Assembly (NCBI GenBank): GCA_018825765.1
Contig: JAHKAQ010000099.1
Span: 1 to 11,021, forward strand
Direction of reading: 5' to 3'
Length of the DNA stretch: 11,021 nucleotides
Source: Patescibacteria group bacterium
Lineage (GTDB): Bacteria > Patescibacteriota > Minisyncoccia > CAIUEV01 > JAHKAQ01
This document shows positions 1 through 6,027 of the stretch, one piece after another (position 1 is the first letter of the stretch; the number at the start of each line of letters is the position of its first letter). Made by a program: the position numbers and the translations under genes. A model generated the notes under the pieces. The model was not told where the DNA came from. It saw only the letters and a program-made list of their open reading frames with translations, and ran no database searches.

Positions 1-51
1 CATATTTTTACAGGGTAAAAACTTCAAATTTTTCAGGTTGGTTTTTCTAGG

Positions 52-82
52 TTAACTTGTTTTGTCCAATCAAACAAGTTAA
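52..82. repeat. Hairpin upstream of the terminator
   Basis: A perfect 11-bp inverted repeat (arms 52-62 and 72-82, TTAACTTGTTT / AAACAAGTTAA) around a 9-nt loop. It ends one base before the stronger terminator hairpin at 84-113. Neither strand shows a clear T-run directly after it, so alone it is a poor terminator. It may protect a 3' end or assist the adjacent terminator for a gene entering from the left, which is outside the window. Confidence 0.55.
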
Positions 83-83
83 A

Positions 84-113
84 GCAAAAAAGCCGCTTAA
101 GCGGCTTTTTTGC
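84..113. terminator. Bidirectional intrinsic terminator after khpA
   Basis: A perfect palindrome: a 13-bp stem (84-96 with 101-113) and a TTAA loop. The GC-rich core GCCGC/GCGGC is flanked by A6 and T6, so a hairpin followed by a U-run forms whichever strand is transcribed. On the minus strand it starts 20 bases after the khpA stop codon. It should therefore end the khpA transcript, and equally stop any rightward transcript arriving from outside the window. Confidence 0.88.
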
Positions 114-132
114 AAAATATAAATTTTCTAAA

Positions 133-483
133 TTATATTTTTAGATCCTCAACTACCTCTTCGATTCCTTTTTTTTCTTCCCTTCTGTTTTCTCGGTCTT
201 CTCTTCGGGGACGATTTCCTCGTCTTGAACCTTCAGGCTCGTTGATTTTTAGATTAACGCGGGCGTTGTTCTTAGCCCCTACAACCCGAAGCAAGGTTCG
301 AATTGATTTCGCGGTTGCCCCTTCTCTTCCAATTACCATTCCCATGTCGTCCGAATGAACATCCAGGGTAATTAGAACTCCCATTTCATCAACCGTTCGA
401 CCGGTTTTCACGTCTTCAGGATGATCGACCAGAGCTTTGACAATGTACTCTACGAACTCCTGATCTTTAGTGTTGTCTGTCAT
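133..483 (-). CDS. khpA: KH-domain RNA-binding protein KhpA (YlqC family)
   Basis: Predicted small cytoplasmic RNA-binding protein of 116 residues. The family is a single KH domain that in Gram-positive bacteria pairs with KhpB/Jag (EloR) and influences division and wall elongation; a partner role here is inference. The KH core spans about residues 8-82, with the GXXG RNA-contact loop at G52-R53-E54-G55 followed by a helix and a last strand (ARVNLKI, 74-80). Family members usually have only about 75-80 residues. This one adds about 35 residues (82-116), first arginine-rich (GSRRGNRPRRE) then acidic (IEEVVEDL). It is divergent from trmD, whereas in many bacteria khpA lies with rpsP, rimM and trmD in one operon. 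The upstream region has a near-consensus promoter giving a leader of about 83 nt, no Shine-Dalgarno sequence, and a terminator 20 nt beyond the stop. Confidence 0.88.
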   Translation of the reverse strand: MTDNTKDQEFVEYIVKALVDHPEDVKTGRTVDEMGVLITLDVHSDDMGMVIGREGATAKSIRTLLRVVGAKNNARVNLKINEPEGSRRGNRPRREDRENRREEKKGIEEVVEDLKI

Positions 484-569
484 TGTTTATACTTTTACTG
501 CTTATTTTTAGGAACTTAAGAGCAAGAGAATCGCCCGACAAAAGCAATCACCATGACTCTAAGTCTGCC

Positions 570-598
570 TTGATTATAAGGTAAATAACCTTTATAGT
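570..598 (+). promoter_or_regulatory. trmD operon promoter, predicted leaderless
   Basis: -35 TTGATT (570-575), 17-bp spacer, -10 TATAGT (593-598). Counting from the -10 box, transcription should start at 605 or 606, and the trmD ATG is at 606-608. The mRNA for trmD is therefore predicted to have no leader, in agreement with the lack of a Shine-Dalgarno sequence. It occupies almost the same DNA as the khpA promoter on the other strand, so the two probably compete for RNA polymerase. Confidence 0.68.
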
Positions 599-601
599 CA
601 A
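573..601 (-). promoter_or_regulatory. khpA promoter (minus strand)
   Basis: Read on the minus strand: -35 TTGACT (601 down to 596), 17-bp spacer, -10 TATAAT (578 down to 573), a near-perfect sigma70-type promoter. The expected start is at or near A566, giving a leader of about 83 nt before the khpA ATG at 483. Its -35 box overlaps the -10 box of the opposite promoter. Confidence 0.8.
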
Positions 602-605
602 TAAC

Positions 606-1265
606 ATGAAGTTTGATATTATCACAATTTTTCCCCATATTCTTGATTCATATTTTAGCCAAAGTATCATCGGAAGAGCTGTCAAAGAAAAAAACATCCA
701 GATAAAAGTTCACAACCTCCGCGACTGGACCCGGGATAAGCATAAAACTGTTGATGACACTCCTTATGGCGGCGGCGCGGGCATGGTTCTAAAAATAGAG
801 CCGATTTTTAGAGCTGTCCAGGATATTAAGCTTAAAAAAACCCCCAAGCGCCTTAAACCCAAAACCAGAGTCGTGCTTTTATCCGCCCGCGGCCGCTTCT
901 ATAATCAAAAAAAAGCCCTGGCTTTTTCCAGGCTGGACCAGCTGATTCTCATTTCAGGCCGTTATGAAGGAGTAGATCAAAGAGTGGGAGATTATATCGC
1001 CCATGAAGAAATATCTATCGGTCCTTATGTTTTAACCGGCGGAGAACTGCCGGCCGCTGTTATCGCGGACAGCGTAGCCCGCCTCATTCCCGGCGTGGTA
1101 GGAAACAAAGAGTCGTTGCGCGAAGAGTCATATTGCAAAACAAGAAAAACCGAATACCCCCAATACACTAAACCCGAAAAATTCCAGGGCTGGAAAGTCC
1201 CGCCAGTATTATTATCCGGCAATCATGCCAGAATAAAGAAGTGGCAGGAGAAAAATAAAAAATAA
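606..1265 (+). CDS. trmD: tRNA (guanine(37)-N1)-methyltransferase TrmD
   Basis: Transfers a methyl group from SAM to N1 of G37, next to the anticodon, in tRNAs with G36 (Leu, Pro and Arg isoacceptors), preventing frameshifting. It is a cytoplasmic SPOUT-family enzyme, normally a dimer. Family signatures are present in order: DDTPYGGGAGMVLK (50-63), the trefoil-knot segments LISGRYEGVDQRV (115-127) and EEISIGPYVLTGGELP (134-149), the arginine of DSVARLIPGV (R159), and KVPPVLLSGNHARI (197-210) in the C-terminal tRNA-binding domain. The length of 219 residues is at the short end of normal. The catalytic Asp of E. coli TrmD (D169, in EDSF) aligns with Glu174 here (EESY). The ATG at 606 lies at the predicted transcription start. 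ftsW begins 4 nt after the stop, so this is probably the first gene of the wall operon. Confidence 0.95.
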   Translation: MKFDIITIFPHILDSYFSQSIIGRAVKEKNIQIKVHNLRDWTRDKHKTVDDTPYGGGAGMVLKIEPIFRAVQDIKLKKTPKRLKPKTRVVLLSARGRFYNQKKALAFSRLDQLILISGRYEGVDQRVGDYIAHEEISIGPYVLTGGELPAAVIADSVARLIPGVVGNKESLREESYCKTRKTEYPQYTKPEKFQGWKVPPVLLSGNHARIKKWQEKNKK

Positions 1266-1269
1266 ATCA

Positions 1270-2382
1270 ATGCAAACCCGGTCTAGCGCACAACCAGCGG
1301 ACAAACCACTTATGATCTGTGTTTTTGCTTTGGTGATTTTTGGCCTGATTATGATTTTTTCCGCTGGCGTGGCTCTTTCTTTAAATAATTACGGCAAACC
1401 CTATTACTATTTTTTTCATCAATTGCTTTACGGAATTCTTCCCGGTCTTTTTCTTTGGGTTGTTTTTCAAAACATTAATTATCGAAAACTGGAAAGATGG
1501 TCTTTTTTAGCTTTCATTATAACCATTGTTCTTTTAATCCTGGTTTTAATTCCCGGCATCGGCTCGGCCTACAAAGGCGCTTCGCGCTGGATCCAAATGG
1601 GGCCTATAAATTTCCAGCCCACTGAATTCGCCAAATTAACCATTATTCTTTATCTGGCCGCCTGGCTTTCCAGGAAACAGGAAAAATTAAAGCAATTCAG
1701 TGAAGGCTTTCTTCCATTTGTCGCGGTTTTAGCGCTTATGGGAATTCTTGTTATTCAGCAGCCAGATGTTGGCACGCTGGGCATAATAACCATAATCGCG
1801 ATTGTGATTTTTTTCCTGGCCCAGGGCAAATTAAGCCACCTGTTTCTTCTGGGCCTGGGCGGCCTTGTTTTTTTCTATACCATGATAAAAATCGCTCCCT
1901 ACAGAATGGCGAGATTGACCGTGTTTCTCGACCCGGCGACCGATCCGCAGGGGATTGGCTATCAAATTAACCAGGCTTTAATTGCCATAGGAAGCGGCGG
2001 CATCTGGGGCATTGGCTTAGGCCACGGCCGTCAAAAATTTCTTTACCTGCCCGAACCTGTCGGTGATTCCATTTATGCTATAATATGTGAAGAGCTAGGA
2101 TTAATTGGCGGGGTGATTCTTTTGCTGTTATTTCTTGTAGTGGGCTGGCGCGGCTTCATAATCGCCAAAAACGCTCCAGATCTATTTGGAAGATTGGTAG
2201 CCGGCGGCATTACCGCCTGGATCGTTTTTCAGGCTTTTATCAATATCGCCGCTATCACCGCGCTCATTCCTTTAACCGGTATTCCTTTGCCCTTTGTTTC
2301 CTACGGAAGCTCGGCTCTGATTGTTTCCCTTATCGCTACCGGCATTCTTCTTAATATTTCAAAATACAATCTTAAGCACTAA
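1270..2382 (+). CDS. ftsW: SEDS-family peptidoglycan glycosyltransferase, FtsW (or RodA)
   Basis: Integral membrane protein that polymerises lipid II into glycan strands, normally with a class B penicillin-binding protein. The 370 residues contain about ten hydrophobic segments. SEDS signatures: GASRWIQMGPINFQPTEFAKL-type loop (103-123, with the conserved QPTEFAK), QQPDVGT (163-169), the extracellular loop LPEPVGDSIYAIICEELG (260-277) with the catalytic Asp expected at D266, and GIPLPFVSYGSSAL (337-350) near the C-terminus. Sequence alone does not cleanly separate FtsW (septum) from RodA (elongation). The position directly before murG, as in dcw clusters, favours FtsW, but the mreB gene in the same cluster leaves RodA-like work possible. 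The start is 4 nt after trmD. An AGGAG lies about 19 nt upstream of the ATG, too far for a normal Shine-Dalgarno. Confidence 0.93.
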   Translation: MQTRSSAQPADKPLMICVFALVIFGLIMIFSAGVALSLNNYGKPYYYFFHQLLYGILPGLFLWVVFQNINYRKLERWSFLAFIITIVLLILVLIPGIGSAYKGASRWIQMGPINFQPTEFAKLTIILYLAAWLSRKQEKLKQFSEGFLPFVAVLALMGILVIQQPDVGTLGIITIIAIVIFFLAQGKLSHLFLLGLGGLVFFYTMIKIAPYRMARLTVFLDPATDPQGIGYQINQALIAIGSGGIWGIGLGHGRQKFLYLPEPVGDSIYAIICEELGLIGGVILLLLFLVVGWRGFIIAKNAPDLFGRLVAGGITAWIVFQAFINIAAITALIPLTGIPLPFVSYGSSALIVSLIATGILLNISKYNLKH

Positions 2383-2391
2383 TCAATTTTT

Positions 2392-3543
2392 ATGAAAATA
2401 CTGCTTACCGGCGGCGGCACCGGCGGCCATCTTTATCCCCTGCTGGTCGTGGCCGAACAAATAAAAATAATGCTTCAAGGCGATGTTAGCTTTCTGTATC
2501 TCGGGCCGGTTAACGAATTCTCAAAAAAAATTCTCCAAAAAAACAACATCAAGACCAAAGGCATAGTTACCGCTAAATGGAGACGGTATTGGTCGCTGCA
2601 AAATTTTATCGACATTTTTAAATTCCCCATTGGCCTTATCCAGAGCCTTTTTTACGTGCTTAAATTCATGCCTGACGTGGTGTTTTCCAAAGGCGGCTTT
2701 GGCAGTGTCGCTCCGACCATTGTTTCCCGCCTTTATTTTATTCCCGTGCTTGTTCACGAATCCGATGTTGTGCCGGGGAAAGCCAATCGTTTTCTGGCGA
2801 AAATCACGGATAAAATCGCCGTCTCTTACCCCGAAACCCAGCGATATTTCAAGGCTCACAAAGTGCTTTTTACCGGCAATCCCATAAGAGACTATATTAA
2901 AACAGGCAGTAAAGAGCAGGCAGTAAAAATTTTCAACCTTAATTCCGATCGGCCGGTTATTTTAATTCTGGGCGGCAGTCAGGGATCTCAAGAGATAAAT
3001 AAAAGTATCGCCGCTATTTTGCCTCAGCTTTTAAAAGCCTATCAGATTATTCACCAGGTTGGTCCGGGCAATTTAAAGACAGTGGAAGCGCTCGCGGGTA
3101 AACTGGGCATAAAAATCAGCCGCTCTGATTACCATCCGTATGAATTTTTGGAACAGGAAATCGCTCACGCCCTGGCAGCTTGCGATTTAGTTATTTCCCG
3201 CGCCGGCTCAAACAGTATTTCCGAAATAGCGGCCAGCGGCAAGCCTTCTATTGTGATTCCCTTGTCTTCCAGCGCCAATGACCATCAGAATTATAACGCT
3301 TATCAAATTGCCAGGCAGGGAGCCGCGGTCATCATGAAGGAAGAAAACCTAACCCCGTCTCTTCTTCTCGCGAAAATAGAGCAGATAATGACTGATCCCG
3401 CCCTGCGCCAGAAAATGGGCCAGGCCATAAAAAATTACTACCAGCCAAACGCCGCTCAAAAGATAGCCCAGGGCGTTATTTATTTGACTAAAATAAGTGA
3501 TTTAAAAGGCCAGGGATTATTTAAAGACCCTGCTGCTAAATAG
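2392..3543 (+). CDS. murG: MurG, lipid II-forming GlcNAc transferase
   Basis: UDP-GlcNAc:undecaprenyl-PP-MurNAc-pentapeptide GlcNAc transferase. It converts lipid I to lipid II on the cytoplasmic face of the membrane. A GT-B fold enzyme (family GT28) of 383 residues. The N-terminal glycine loop GGGTGGH is at 7-13, SKGGFGSVAP (99-108) forms the second glycine-rich loop, and HESDVVPGKANR (122-133) contains the conserved acceptor-side histidine. The C-terminal donor domain has LGGSQGS (193-199), SRAGSNSISEIAASGKP (269-285) and DHQNYNA (297-303), which bind UDP-GlcNAc. Length is slightly above the usual 355-365, due to a C-terminal tail of about 20 residues. It lies 9 nt after ftsW and 11 nt before the chosen murC ATG. 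The AT-rich upstream spacer has no Shine-Dalgarno, so expression may rely on coupling or non-SD initiation. Confidence 0.96.
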   Translation: MKILLTGGGTGGHLYPLLVVAEQIKIMLQGDVSFLYLGPVNEFSKKILQKNNIKTKGIVTAKWRRYWSLQNFIDIFKFPIGLIQSLFYVLKFMPDVVFSKGGFGSVAPTIVSRLYFIPVLVHESDVVPGKANRFLAKITDKIAVSYPETQRYFKAHKVLFTGNPIRDYIKTGSKEQAVKIFNLNSDRPVILILGGSQGSQEINKSIAAILPQLLKAYQIIHQVGPGNLKTVEALAGKLGIKISRSDYHPYEFLEQEIAHALAACDLVISRAGSNSISEIAASGKPSIVIPLSSSANDHQNYNAYQIARQGAAVIMKEENLTPSLLLAKIEQIMTDPALRQKMGQAIKNYYQPNAAQKIAQGVIYLTKISDLKGQGLFKDPAAK

Positions 3544-3554
3544 CTTTGATTTTC

Positions 3555-5000
3555 ATGGAAAAATTCATCCCAAAAAATTTTGACCGAATAAATTCAGTTT
3601 ATCTTATTGGCATTAAAGGTTCGGCCATGACCGCTTTAGCTGAAATCCTGGCTCAAAAAAACATAAAAATCTACGGCTCAGATACAGCTGAGGTCTTTTT
3701 TACCGATTCTCTGCTAAAAAAAATAAAAGCCGTAGTGTTCCAGGAATTTAATCCAGAAAATCTAAAAAAACTTTCGCGAAAAATTGACCTTGTTATTCAC
3801 TCCACGGCCTATAATTCAAAGAACAATTCAGAAGTAGCTTTCGCCAAAGAAAATAAACTCCAGGTTCTAAATTATCCCCAGGCTCTCGGGCTTTTGTTTA
3901 ATAAAAGTTACGGCCTTGCGGTTTGCGGCACGCACGGTAAAACCACCACCACCGCTCTTCTGGCTCAAATTCTAAAAACCGCCGGCACAGACCCAAGCGC
4001 TTTGGTGGGCAGTAAAGTCGCCGGCTGGGATTCTGGCTCGCTTTCGGGCCAGGGCCGCTATTTTGTAATCGAGGCTGATGAATATCAAAATAAACTCCGC
4101 TATTATAACCCGCGAGCAGTGATCATTACCAACATCGACTATGACCATCCGGACTTTTTTAAAAACCCGGCCCGATACGTCGAGGTCTTCGAACAATTTG
4201 TAAAAAAAATTCCCAGGCAGGGCTTTATAGTTTACAATGCCGCTGATCCCCGGGCCAAAGCCGTGTGCCAAAAAGCCAAATGCCAAAAAATATCCTTTGC
4301 CGCCAGGGGAAATCCGGATTTTAAAATTACAAAAAGAAGAATAATAAAAGACAAGGGCCAGGAGATAATCATTCGCTATAAAACAGGTTCTCCCAAACAA
4401 ATCCTTTTTAAGAAGCTGAAGTTCACCCTGCCGCTTTTTGGAATTCACAACGCCTTAAACGCCGCCGCCGCTATAACCGCGGCCATGAGACTCGGCGTAA
4501 AAAAACAATTTATCAAAAAAGCGCTTCACGAATTTAAATCAACCGAACGCCGGTTTCAAAAAATGGGCCAGTTAAATCAGGGCCTGCTGTTCGATGATTA
4601 CGCTCACCATCCTAAAGAGATTACAGCCACCCTTAAGGGCGCGCGTGAACGCTTCCCTGAAAAACAAATTATCGCGGCTTTCCATCCTCATACATTTTCC
4701 AGAACCCAGGCTTTTAAAAAGCAATTCGCCCAAAGCCTGGCCCTGGCTGATAAAGTTTTTGTCATTGACATCTATGCTTCGGCCCGGGAAAACCCGTCTG
4801 ATTTTAAAATAAGCGCCAAAACTTTAGTTTCTCTCGTAAACAAAGCCGCGCCCGCGCGTTCTCCCAAAGCCCAATATATTCCCACTATCCAACAGCTGGC
4901 CCTGATCATTAAAAAAATCTCCGGCCCCCGCGTCCTGTTTATCTCCATGGGCGCCGGCGACATTTGGAAAATTCACGCCTTAATCTTAAAAAAATGCTAG
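3555..5000 (+). CDS. murC: MurC, UDP-N-acetylmuramate--L-alanine ligase
   Basis: Cytoplasmic ATP-dependent ligase that adds the first amino acid of the stem peptide, usually L-Ala, to UDP-MurNAc. With the ATG at 3555 it has 481 residues. It has the Mur ligase layout: N-terminal nucleotide-sugar domain (YLIGIKGSAMTALAEIL, 16-32), central ATPase domain with P-loop CGTHGKTTTT (124-133), EADEY (173-177), NIDYDHPDFF (193-202) and HNALNA (298-303), and C-terminal domain with RRFQ (332-335), DDYAHH (347-352), HPHTFSRT (377-384) and MGAGDIW (465-471). EADEY, rather than the EADES of many MurC enzymes, also occurs in the recycling ligase Mpl; the position between murG and murB makes MurC much more likely. 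A TTG at 3546 would add three residues (MIF) but the ATG is the simpler start. Neither has a Shine-Dalgarno. The last 7 bases overlap murB. Confidence 0.93.
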   Translation: MEKFIPKNFDRINSVYLIGIKGSAMTALAEILAQKNIKIYGSDTAEVFFTDSLLKKIKAVVFQEFNPENLKKLSRKIDLVIHSTAYNSKNNSEVAFAKENKLQVLNYPQALGLLFNKSYGLAVCGTHGKTTTTALLAQILKTAGTDPSALVGSKVAGWDSGSLSGQGRYFVIEADEYQNKLRYYNPRAVIITNIDYDHPDFFKNPARYVEVFEQFVKKIPRQGFIVYNAADPRAKAVCQKAKCQKISFAARGNPDFKITKRRIIKDKGQEIIIRYKTGSPKQILFKKLKFTLPLFGIHNALNAAAAITAAMRLGVKKQFIKKALHEFKSTERRFQKMGQLNQGLLFDDYAHHPKEITATLKGARERFPEKQIIAAFHPHTFSRTQAFKKQFAQSLALADKVFVIDIYASARENPSDFKISAKTLVSLVNKAAPARSPKAQYIPTIQQLALIIKKISGPRVLFISMGAGDIWKIHALILKKC

Positions 5001-5956
5001 AAATCAAAAAAAATATAACCATCGCTCCCCATACCTCCATAAAAATAGGCGGTCCGGCCCTATATTTCGCCAAAATAACCGATCCGGCTGATCTCATCAA
5101 ACTTTTTAAAAAAATAAAAACCAGCCGGCTTCCCTTTGTCATAATCGGCGGTCTAAGCAACCTTCTTTTTGACTCCCGGGGATTCAAAGGCTGGATAATA
5201 AAAATAGATATTCAGGAAATTACCCAAAAAAACAACCAGTTTATCGTGGGCGCCGGCGCCATTCTTTCCAATTTAATCCAGGCCGCTACTCTGGGCGGCT
5301 ACGGCGGCCTGCACAGGCTTATCGGCATCCCGGGCACGGTCGGCGGCGCTATTCGGGGAAACGCCGGCAGAAATAACACCCAAATTTCCGACTTCTTAAC
5401 TTCAATTCGGATTTTTGACGCTCAAAAAAATAAATTTTTCAATCTAGACCCCAAAGACTGCCGGTTCCAGTACCGTTCCAGTCTTTTTTCCGGCAACCCC
5501 CATCACGTCATTATTCAGGCGGTTTTTTCCTTGGAAAAAAAGCAAAAGCAAATTACCCAGAAAGAAATAGAGGAGATAATAAAAATCACCCGCGACAAGC
5601 CATACAACCACTATCCCTCGGCCGGCAGTATTTTTAAAAATATAAGTCTCAAGTCGATTCCCGACAAAGAGAAAAGAAAAACCCTGCTTCAAAGCTTTAT
5701 CCAAAAACAAAAGCCCGAAAAACCCCAATCCATCACCGCCATCCCGGCCGGTTTCCTCATTGAATCAGCAGGCTTAAAAGGCGCGCAAATAAACCAGGCT
5801 CAAATTTCTCCCCAGCACGGCAATATTATCATCAATCTGGGCCGGGCTTCTTCTTCCGACGTCCTTCGCCTGATAGAGCTGGCCAAAGAAAAGGTGAAAC
5901 AAGCCTGGAATATAGAGCTGGAAGAAGAAATCATAATCATAAAAAGCGCTTTTTGA
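4994..5956 (+). CDS. murB: MurB, UDP-N-acetylenolpyruvoylglucosamine reductase
   Basis: FAD- and NADPH-dependent reductase that makes UDP-MurNAc from UDP-GlcNAc-enolpyruvate, the substrate for MurC. The 320 residues show the FAD-binding domain: PHTSIKIGGPA (12-22), IIGGLSNLLF (50-59) and LIGIPGTVGGAIRGNAG (109-125). Catalytic-site residues follow: R161 in FQYRSSLF, S212 in AGSIFKN (the proton donor in the family), and the final Glu within LEEEI (309-313). The usual GGGSN loop is GGLSN here, and roughly 30 extra residues separate GSIFKN from AGFLIESAGLKG. The start chosen is the ATG of ATGCTAG, which overlaps the murC stop and suggests coupled translation. An upstream TTG at 4964 would add 10 residues inside murC and is not needed. 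The UGA stop lies inside the -35 box of the predicted proS promoter. Confidence 0.94.
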   Translation: MLEIKKNITIAPHTSIKIGGPALYFAKITDPADLIKLFKKIKTSRLPFVIIGGLSNLLFDSRGFKGWIIKIDIQEITQKNNQFIVGAGAILSNLIQAATLGGYGGLHRLIGIPGTVGGAIRGNAGRNNTQISDFLTSIRIFDAQKNKFFNLDPKDCRFQYRSSLFSGNPHHVIIQAVFSLEKKQKQITQKEIEEIIKITRDKPYNHYPSAGSIFKNISLKSIPDKEKRKTLLQSFIQKQKPEKPQSITAIPAGFLIESAGLKGAQINQAQISPQHGNIIINLGRASSSDVLRLIELAKEKVKQAWNIELEEEIIIIKSAF

Positions 5957-5980
5957 CTTTTACGCGCCTCCTTGTATTAT
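5953..5980 (+). promoter_or_regulatory. Probable promoter for proS (and perhaps mreB)
   Basis: -35 TTGACT (5953-5958), 16-bp spacer, -10 TATTAT (5975-5980). The expected start is near 5987, giving a leader of about 41 nt before the proS ATG at 6028. The -35 box includes the murB stop codon. The 71-bp murB-proS gap is the first real gap in the cluster after trmD, so an internal promoter here is plausible. A consensus TTGACA at 5985-5990 has no usable -10 at 16-18 bp. Confidence 0.5.
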
Positions 5981-6027
5981 GTCATTGACAAAAGCCTGTT
6001 TTTCACAAGACTTTTAACCAAATTCGC

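Noticed and set aside
3546..3554. TTG start for murC three codons upstream
   Set aside because: The ATG at 3555 starts a normal MurC N-terminus; the TTG adds only MIF and has no Shine-Dalgarno support. It cannot be fully excluded.
4964..4993. TTG start for murB inside murC
   Set aside because: The added residues (MENSRLNLKK) are the shadow of the murC C-terminus; the ATG in ATGCTAG gives the expected MurB start and a typical short overlap.
5954..5956. Recoding of UGA as glycine (genetic code 25)
   Set aside because: murB ends at this UGA exactly at the expected family C-terminus, and read-through would run into proS. The PIN gene also ends in UGA, and the conserved genes contain no internal UGA.
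5985..6013. Consensus TTGACA at 5985-5990 as proS promoter
   Set aside because: No acceptable -10 at 16-18 bp (AGACTT/GACTTT); the TTGACT-16-TATTAT pair just upstream is better.
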